Shown here: one piece after another, positions 59,333-64,000 of the stretch | Position numbering within the stretch: the stretch's first letter is position 1 | Layout of the letters: every line of letters starts with the position of its first letter | The notes under the pieces: generated by a model | Databases searched by the model: none | Seen by the model: only the letters and a program-made list of their open reading frames with translations | What the model was told of the DNA's origin: nothing | Position numbers and translations under genes: made by a program | Origin: Streptomyces lichenis | GTDB lineage: Bacteria > Actinomycetota > Actinomycetes > Streptomycetales > Streptomycetaceae | Reading direction: 5' to 3' | Assembly: GCF_023218175.1 (NCBI RefSeq) | Contig: NZ_JALPTH010000030.1 | Span: 28,275 to 92,274 of the forward strand | Length of the DNA stretch: 64,000 nucleotides

Positions 59333-60415
59333 GTGACAGAAGCGATCCTCCTGGTCGGTGGCAAGGGCACCCGGCTGCGTCCGATGACGGTCCACACCCC
59401 CAAGCCGATGGTCCCGGCCGCGGGTGTGCCCTTCCTCACCCACCAGCTGGCCCGCGCCCGGGCGGCCGGCGTCGAGCACATCGTGCTGGCGACCTCCTAC
59501 CTGGCGGAGGTCTTCGAGCCGTACTTCGGCGACGGCTCCTCGCTCGGCCTGCACTTGGAGTACGTGACCGAGGTCGACCCGCTCGGCACCGGCGGCGCCA
59601 TCCGCAACGTGGCCTCGCGGCTGCGCTCCGGCCCCGACGAGCCGGTGCTGATCTTCAACGGCGACATCCTGACCGGGCTGGACATCAAGGCCCTGGTGGA
59701 CACCCACGAGACCTCCGGCGCGGACGTCTCCCTCCACCTCACCCGGGTCGAGGATCCGCGCGCCTTCGGCCTGGTCCCGACCGACCCGAATGGCCGGGTC
59801 ACCGCCTTCCTGGAGAAGCCGCAGACCCCCGAGGAGATCGTCACCGACCAGATCAACGCGGGGGCGTACGTCTTCCGCCGCTCGGTCATCGACACCATCC
59901 CGGCCGGCCGGCCCGTCTCCGTCGAACGCGAGACCTTCCCCGGGCTGCTCGCCGACGGCGCCCACCTCCAGGGCATGGTCGACTCCACGTACTGGCTGGA
60001 CCTGGGCACCCCGCAGGCCTTCGTCCGCGGCTCCGCCGACCTGGTGCTCGGCCGCGCCCCCTCCCCGGCGGTGCCCGGCCGCCGCGGCGAGCGGCTGGTG
60101 CTGGACGGCGCCGAGGTCGCCGCGGACGCCAAGCTGACCGGCGGCACCGTCGTCGGCGCGGGCGCGGTGGTCGGCGCGGGCGCCCGGATCGAGGGCAGCA
60201 CCGTCCTGGCCGGCGCGGTCGTGGAGGCCGGCGCGGTGGTCACCGACTCGCTGATCGGCGAGCGCGCCCGGATCGGCGCCCGCACCGTGCTGCACGGCGC
60301 GGTCGTGGGCGACGGCGCGGAGGTCGGCGCCGACAACGAGCTGCGCGACGGCGTACGGATCTGGTGCGACGCCCGCATCCCCGACTGCGCGGTGCGCTTC
60401 TCCTCCGACCAGTAG
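59333..60415 (+). CDS. NDP-sugar nucleotidyltransferase (mannose-1-phosphate guanylyltransferase-like)
   Basis: This 360-aa enzyme has the nucleotidyltransferase signature ILLVGGKGTRLRPMTVHTPK (G-x-G-T-R-L-x-P with the following Lys), the metal-binding aspartate in FNGDILTG, and a C-terminal left-handed beta-helix of hexapeptide repeats (about 255-345, VVGAGAVVGAGARI). It would make GDP-mannose or a related NDP-sugar for wall glycans. The GTG start has only GGAAG some distance upstream. It follows the amidase gene after a terminator, so it is probably a separate transcript. Confidence 0.92.
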   Translation: MTEAILLVGGKGTRLRPMTVHTPKPMVPAAGVPFLTHQLARARAAGVEHIVLATSYLAEVFEPYFGDGSSLGLHLEYVTEVDPLGTGGAIRNVASRLRSGPDEPVLIFNGDILTGLDIKALVDTHETSGADVSLHLTRVEDPRAFGLVPTDPNGRVTAFLEKPQTPEEIVTDQINAGAYVFRRSVIDTIPAGRPVSVERETFPGLLADGAHLQGMVDSTYWLDLGTPQAFVRGSADLVLGRAPSPAVPGRRGERLVLDGAEVAADAKLTGGTVVGAGAVVGAGARIEGSTVLAGAVVEAGAVVTDSLIGERARIGARTVLHGAVVGDGAEVGADNELRDGVRIWCDARIPDCAVRFSSDQ

Positions 60416-60476
60416 CCGACCCGGTCCGGCGGGACTCCGCCCGGTCCGGGGCTACCCTCTCAAGGGTCCCGCACAA

Positions 60477-60502
60477 GCGGAATCGCCAATTCCGGATTCC
60501 GC
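60477..60502. promoter_or_regulatory. Overlapping inverted repeats before HhH-GPD gene
   Basis: GCGGAATC (60477-60484) pairs perfectly with GATTCCGC (60495-60502). GGAAT (60479-60483) can instead pair with ATTCC (60489-60493). TACCCT at 60453-60458 could be the -10 of this gene. The element is a candidate operator or leader switch. Confidence 0.4.
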
Positions 60503-60539
60503 ACCACCCCGACCTCACCCCGACGAACGGCGACGAGAC

Positions 60540-61592
60540 GTGGCAGGCCGCTACGCCCCCGGGCCCCGGCCCACCCGCACCGGTGTGCGCGGTGGCCATG
60601 CCCCCACCCCTGTCCACGCCCCCGTGGCCGGCCACGTCCCCGTACCCGCCCAGAAGACCGCCCCGGCCACCGGCTCCCCGGACCCCTCCCGCACCCGGGA
60701 GTGGACCCCGCCCTGGCCGCTGGACCTGGGGCTGACCCTCGGCCCGCTGCGGCGCGGCCCCGGCGACCCGGCCTTCCACGCCGCGCCGGACGGCTCCGTC
60801 TGGCGGACCAGCCGCACCCCGGCCGGGCCCGGCACCCTCAGGGTCGCCGCCCGGGCCGGGACGGTACGGGCCGAGGCCTGGGGCCCCGGCGCCGACTGGC
60901 TGCTCGACGCGCTCCCCGCACTCCTCGGCGCCGACGACGACCCGGGCGCCTTCACCCCCCGCCACCGCCTCCTGGCCGCCACCGAGCGCCGCCGCCCCGG
61001 CCTCCGCCTCACCCGGACCGGCCTGGTCATGGCCGAGCTGATCCCGTCCATCCTGGAGCAGAAGGTCACCACCGACGAGGCCTACCGCGCCTGGCGGCTG
61101 CTGCTGCGGAAGTACGGCGAGCCCGCGCCCGGTCCGCACGGCGGCAGGCTGTACGTCGTCCCCGAGCCCCGCACCTGGGCCCTCATCCCCTCCTGGGAGT
61201 GGCACCGCGCCGGTGTGGACGCCAAACGCTCCGGCACCGTCCTGCGGGCGGTACGGGTGGCCCGGCGGCTGGAGGAGGCCGCCGCGATGACCCCGCCGGA
61301 GGCCCGCAGGCGCCTGGAGCTGATCCCCGGCATCGGGCCCTGGACCTCCGCCGAGACCGTCCAGCGCAGCAACGGCGCCCCGGACGAGGTGTCGGTCGGC
61401 GACTACCACCTGCCGGGCATCGTCGGCCACGCCCTCGCCGACCGCCGCCAGGCCGGCGACGAGGAGATGCTCGCGCTCCTGGAGCCGTACGCCGGCCAGC
61501 GGCACCGCGCCGCCCGCCTCATCCTGCTCAGCGGCCGCACCCCACCCCGCCGCGCCCCCAGGATGACCCCCGGCAACATCGCCGCCCTCTGA
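60540..61592 (+). CDS. HhH-GPD DNA glycosylase (AlkA/3-methyladenine type)
   Basis: This 350-aa protein has a Pro/Ala-rich N-terminal 50 residues, an AlkA-N-like beta region, and a C-terminal HhH-GPD domain. The helix-hairpin-helix is LELIPGIGPWTSAETVQRSN. The catalytic aspartate follows in VSVGDYHLPG, and ILEQKVTTDEAYRAW is the preceding helix. Such enzymes excise alkylated bases. The Pro-rich N-terminus is longer than in typical AlkA. The GTG start has no strong ribosome site. It converges on fbiB across a repeat array. Confidence 0.9.
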   Translation: MAGRYAPGPRPTRTGVRGGHAPTPVHAPVAGHVPVPAQKTAPATGSPDPSRTREWTPPWPLDLGLTLGPLRRGPGDPAFHAAPDGSVWRTSRTPAGPGTLRVAARAGTVRAEAWGPGADWLLDALPALLGADDDPGAFTPRHRLLAATERRRPGLRLTRTGLVMAELIPSILEQKVTTDEAYRAWRLLLRKYGEPAPGPHGGRLYVVPEPRTWALIPSWEWHRAGVDAKRSGTVLRAVRVARRLEEAAAMTPPEARRRLELIPGIGPWTSAETVQRSNGAPDEVSVGDYHLPGIVGHALADRRQAGDEEMLALLEPYAGQRHRAARLILLSGRTPPRRAPRMTPGNIAAL

Positions 61593-61885
61593 GGCCACCC
61601 GCACCGAGCTGGGCCATCCTCCAGAGCCACCCGCCCGCCAGGCTCGGCCACCCTCTGAAGCCACCCGGGCCAGGCTTGCCCGCCCTCTGAGCCACTCGGG
61701 CCGATCTAGCCACCTAGGCCCAGCTCGGCCGCCCTCTGAGCCCCCCAGGCCAGGCTTGGCCGCACTCTAGAGCCCCCCGGGCCGACCTCGGCCGCCCTGT
61801 GAGCCACCCGAGCCGAGCTCGCTCGCCCTCCAGCGCCACCCAGGCCCAGCTCGGCCGCCCTCTGAGCCCCCCACGCCGGGCTCGT
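61591..61885. repeat. Degenerate ~32-bp tandem repeat array
   Basis: About nine or ten imperfect head-to-tail copies of a 31-35 bp unit fill the whole gap between the convergent glycosylase and fbiB genes (approximate unit GAGCCACCCGGGCC, then AGCTCGGCCGCCCTCT). Copies differ at many positions and vary slightly in length. There are no unique spacers, so this is not a CRISPR array. Confidence 0.85.
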
Positions 61886-63246
61886 CAGCGCACCTCGATG
61901 AACGCCTCCGTCGGGCGCGGCGGCCGGAGGGCCGGGGTCACGGCCGGGCGGCCCACCGCCACCGCGCCCATCGGGTCCCAGTGCTCCGGCAGCTCCAGCA
62001 CCTCGCGGACCACCTCCCGGCAGAACATCGTGGACGACACCCAGGCCGAGCCCAGCTGCTCACCGGCCAGCGCCACCAGCAGGTTCTGCACCCCGGCGCC
62101 CGCCGCGACCACGAACATCTCCCGCTCGGCGGTGTCCCGCCGCTCGTCGCCGTAGTGGTGCGAGCCGTCCGTCACCAGGCAGGGCACCACCAGATACGGG
62201 GCCCGGCGCAGCACCTCGCCGCGGCGCACCCGGCGGGCGACCGACTCCTCCGAGCGCCCGTCCCGCCGCAGGTCCGCCACCCAGGCGTCCCGCATCGCGT
62301 CCAGCAGCCGCACCCGCGACTCGGCCGACTCCAGCAGCACGAACCGCCAGGGCGTGGTGTGGTGCGGCGCCGGGGCGGTCAGCGCGGCGGCCACCGCCCG
62401 CCGCACCGCGCCCGGGTCCACCGGCTCGTCGGTGAACTCCCGTACCGTACGGCGCAGTCCGACCGCCTCACGGACCGCCTCCGAGGTGCCCAGCCGGAAC
62501 ATGTCGTCCGCCGCACCCCGTACCAGCGCCCGCGCCCCCGCATCCTCGGCCTCCCCGTCCCGCACCAGGTGGGGCAGGCCCCGGACCACCGCCACCGGCA
62601 GCCCGGCCGCCTTCCCCTTCACCAGGTCCCCGGCGGCGGCCAGTTCGTCGGCGCTGGCCACCACCGTCACGTTCAGCGGGTTGCCGTGCGCGTCGGTGCC
62701 GCCGCGCAGGTCGTCCAGCACCCGCACCCCGGCCGCGCCGATCGCGATGTCCGTCAGCCCGCTGCGCCAGGGGCGGCCGGAGGTGTCGGTGACGATGACG
62801 CCGACGTCCACCCCGAGGGCGTCCCGCAGCCCGGTGCGCAGCGCGCGCGCCGAGGCGTCCGGGTCCTCGGGGAGCAGCAGCACCGTCCCGGCGGCCGTGT
62901 TGGAGGCGTCCACCCCCGCGGCGGCCATCACCAGCCCCTGCCGGTTCTCCACGATCCGCAGGGTCCCGCGCCGGGCGACCACCCGCACGGTCTCCGCGTC
63001 GATCGCGGCCTCCCGGTCACCGGCCGCGACGATCCGGTCCTCCGCCTTGCTGACGATCTTCGAGGTGACCAGCAGCACATCGCCGTCGACCAGCCCGGGC
63101 TCGGTGGCGGCGATCAGCTTGGCCAGATCGTCCCCGGGCCGCACCTCCGGCAGCCCGCCCAGCGCCCACACCCGGAAGGACGGCGCCCCGGCCCCCTCCG
63201 ACCCCGCGCACCCCTCCCGCGTTCCCGCCGTCCCCGGCGCACTCAT
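61885..63246 (-). CDS. fbiB: Bifunctional F420:gamma-glutamyl ligase / FMN reductase
   Basis: This 453-aa two-domain FbiB has a CofE domain (about residues 22-250): LLVTSKIVSKAEDRIV, IVTDTSGRPWRSGLTDIAIG, DLRGGTDAHGNPLNVT and KGKAAGLPVAVVRGL. A C-terminal nitroreductase-fold domain (about 265-453) holds RRTVREFTDEPVDPGAVRRA and LGSAWVSSTMFC. It adds glutamates to F420-0, and the C-terminal domain reduces dehydro-F420-0 with FMN. It overlaps the fbiA stop by ATGA, so the two are coupled. Confidence 0.95.
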   Translation of the reverse strand: MSAPGTAGTREGCAGSEGAGAPSFRVWALGGLPEVRPGDDLAKLIAATEPGLVDGDVLLVTSKIVSKAEDRIVAAGDREAAIDAETVRVVARRGTLRIVENRQGLVMAAAGVDASNTAAGTVLLLPEDPDASARALRTGLRDALGVDVGVIVTDTSGRPWRSGLTDIAIGAAGVRVLDDLRGGTDAHGNPLNVTVVASADELAAAGDLVKGKAAGLPVAVVRGLPHLVRDGEAEDAGARALVRGAADDMFRLGTSEAVREAVGLRRTVREFTDEPVDPGAVRRAVAAALTAPAPHHTTPWRFVLLESAESRVRLLDAMRDAWVADLRRDGRSEESVARRVRRGEVLRRAPYLVVPCLVTDGSHHYGDERRDTAEREMFVVAAGAGVQNLLVALAGEQLGSAWVSSTMFCREVVREVLELPEHWDPMGAVAVGRPAVTPALRPPRPTEAFIEVR

Positions 63247-64000
63247 CCGCGTACCTCCTCGGCGAGCGCCAGCGCCTCCCGGGCCATCGCCGCGGTCGCG
63301 TCCAGGTCGGTCATCATCAGCGGTACGGCACGGCAGCGGATGCCCGCCGCCTCCACCTCGGCCGCCACACCCGCGTCCACCGTGTCCACCAGCCAGCCGT
63401 CCAGCAGCCCGGAGCCGTAGTGCGCGGCCACCGCGGCCGCCGTCGCCTCCACCCCGACCGCCGCCAGCACCTTGTCGGCCATCCCGCGCACCGGGGCGCC
63501 GCCGACGATGGGGGAGAGGCCGACCACCGGCACCCCGGCGTCGGCGATGGCCTCCCGGATACCGGGCACGGCGAGGATGGTGCCGATGGACACCACCGGG
63601 TTCGACGGCGGGAAGAGCACCACGTCCGCCTCGGCGATCGCCTCCAGCACCCCGGGCGCGGGCTTGGCCTGCTCGGCGCCGACCGGCACCACCGCGTGGG
63701 CGTCCACCGAGGCCCGCAGCCGCACCCAGTACTCCTGGAAGTGCACCGCCTTGCGCTCGCCGTCCACGTCCACGGCGACATGGGTCTCCACCCGGTCGTC
63801 GGACATCGGCAGCAGCCGGACCCCCGGCTTCCAGCGGTCGCACAGCGCCTCGGTCACCGCGCTCAGCGGATAGCCCGCGGCCAGCATCTGGGTGCGCACG
63901 ATGTGCGTGGCGAAGTCCCGGTCGCCCAGCCCGAACCAGCCGGGCCCCACCCCGTACGCGGCCAGCTCCTCCTTGACGTGGAACGTCTCGTCCGCCCGCC
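63243..64000 (-). CDS. fbiA: Phosphoenolpyruvyl/2-phospholactate transferase, partial
   Basis: This gene is cut at its 5' end by the window edge; about 252 codons are present. It is CofD/FbiA, which transfers a phosphoenolpyruvate- or lactate-derived unit from a guanylylated donor to Fo, forming (dehydro)F420-0. Visible motifs are GPGWFGLGDRDFATHIVRTQ, LLPMSDDRVETHV, VVLFPPSNPVVSIGTILAVP and SPIVGGAPVRGMADKVLA. Codons for ADETFHVKEELAAYG lead to the edge. It forms an fbiA-fbiB operon. Confidence 0.94.
   Translation of the reverse strand, partial: RADETFHVKEELAAYGVGPGWFGLGDRDFATHIVRTQMLAAGYPLSAVTEALCDRWKPGVRLLPMSDDRVETHVAVDVDGERKAVHFQEYWVRLRASVDAHAVVPVGAEQAKPAPGVLEAIAEADVVLFPPSNPVVSIGTILAVPGIREAIADAGVPVVGLSPIVGGAPVRGMADKVLAAVGVEATAAAVAAHYGSGLLDGWLVDTVDAGVAAEVEAAGIRCRAVPLMMTDLDATAAMAREALALAEEVRG

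Noticed and set aside
45995..60415. A secondary-metabolite or capsule biosynthetic cluster
   Set aside because: LCP ligases, one GT2 enzyme and a nucleotidyltransferase are envelope genes, but there is no polymerase, flippase or set of sugar-modifying genes, and no PKS or NRPS. It reads as housekeeping wall assembly.
61591..61885. Possible CRISPR array
   Set aside because: Units are degenerate and directly abutting with no conserved repeat plus unique spacer pattern, and no cas genes are in the window.

Overview
The window is a high-GC chromosomal segment from an actinomycete, almost certainly a Streptomyces. Signs of this are codon use with G or C in nearly every third position, GTG and TTG starts, GTGA/ATGA start-stop overlaps, leaderless starts, an XRE+DUF397 pair, several LytR-CpsA-Psr (LCP) proteins and coenzyme F420 genes. 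From memory, the gene order resembles the S. coelicolor chromosome around SCO3080 down to SCO3035 (the SigI-type sigma module, the hut genes, purK/purE, the SCO3058-type dipeptidase, the LCP cluster, fbiAB). That synteny was not checked by any search.

Layout. 1-6.6 kb: thiolase, SGNH hydrolase, cystathionine beta-synthase, two small membrane proteins and an RpiR-type regulator. 6.8-9.2 kb: a four-gene minus-strand operon of three roadblock/LC7-type proteins and one DUF4388-like protein, with no GTPase. 9.3-12.7 kb: amino-acid permease, orphan Phd-type antitoxin, type III PLP decarboxylase. 12.8-18.5 kb: histidine-utilisation operon hutU - M20 amidohydrolase - hutF - hutI. 18.5-20.9 kb: partner-switching module of a SigB/F-type sigma factor, STAS antagonist and HATPase anti-sigma factor. 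21.3-25.4 kb: POT peptide transporter and a two-component system. 25.4-30.3 kb: GtrA protein, purK, purE and two tandem dipeptidase genes, the second of which has lost nearly all its metal ligands.

30.3-42.7 kb is the most variable stretch. It holds an AraC regulator divergent from an XRE/NB-ARC/TPR regulator, an alpha/beta hydrolase, two gene remnants meeting head to head, a Nudix/XRE pair, a methyltransferase/TSUP pair, a CMD-family protein with an ECF41 sigma factor and a matching promoter, a WhiJ-like XRE+DUF397 pair, two small proteins and a VOC protein. 42.7-45.5 kb: UDP-glucose 6-dehydrogenase and acyl-CoA dehydrogenase. 45.6-56.7 kb: a methyltransferase remnant and five LCP cell-wall glycopolymer ligases, with a thioesterase and a GT2 glycosyltransferase between them. 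56.8-64 kb: TIGR03089-type protein, secreted PGRP-type amidase, NDP-sugar nucleotidyltransferase, HhH-GPD glycosylase, a degenerate repeat array, and fbiB with fbiA (cut by the window edge).

How the genes work together. The hut operon should take urocanate to glutamate; the M20 enzyme sits where a formylglutamate deformylase is needed. The five LCP proteins, GT2 enzyme, nucleotidyltransferase, UDP-glucose dehydrogenase and amidase form a cell-envelope block. purK/purE carry out the AIR carboxylation steps, and fbiA/fbiB make and tail F420. I saw no rRNA, tRNA, CRISPR array, prophage, insertion sequence or secondary-metabolite megasynthase.
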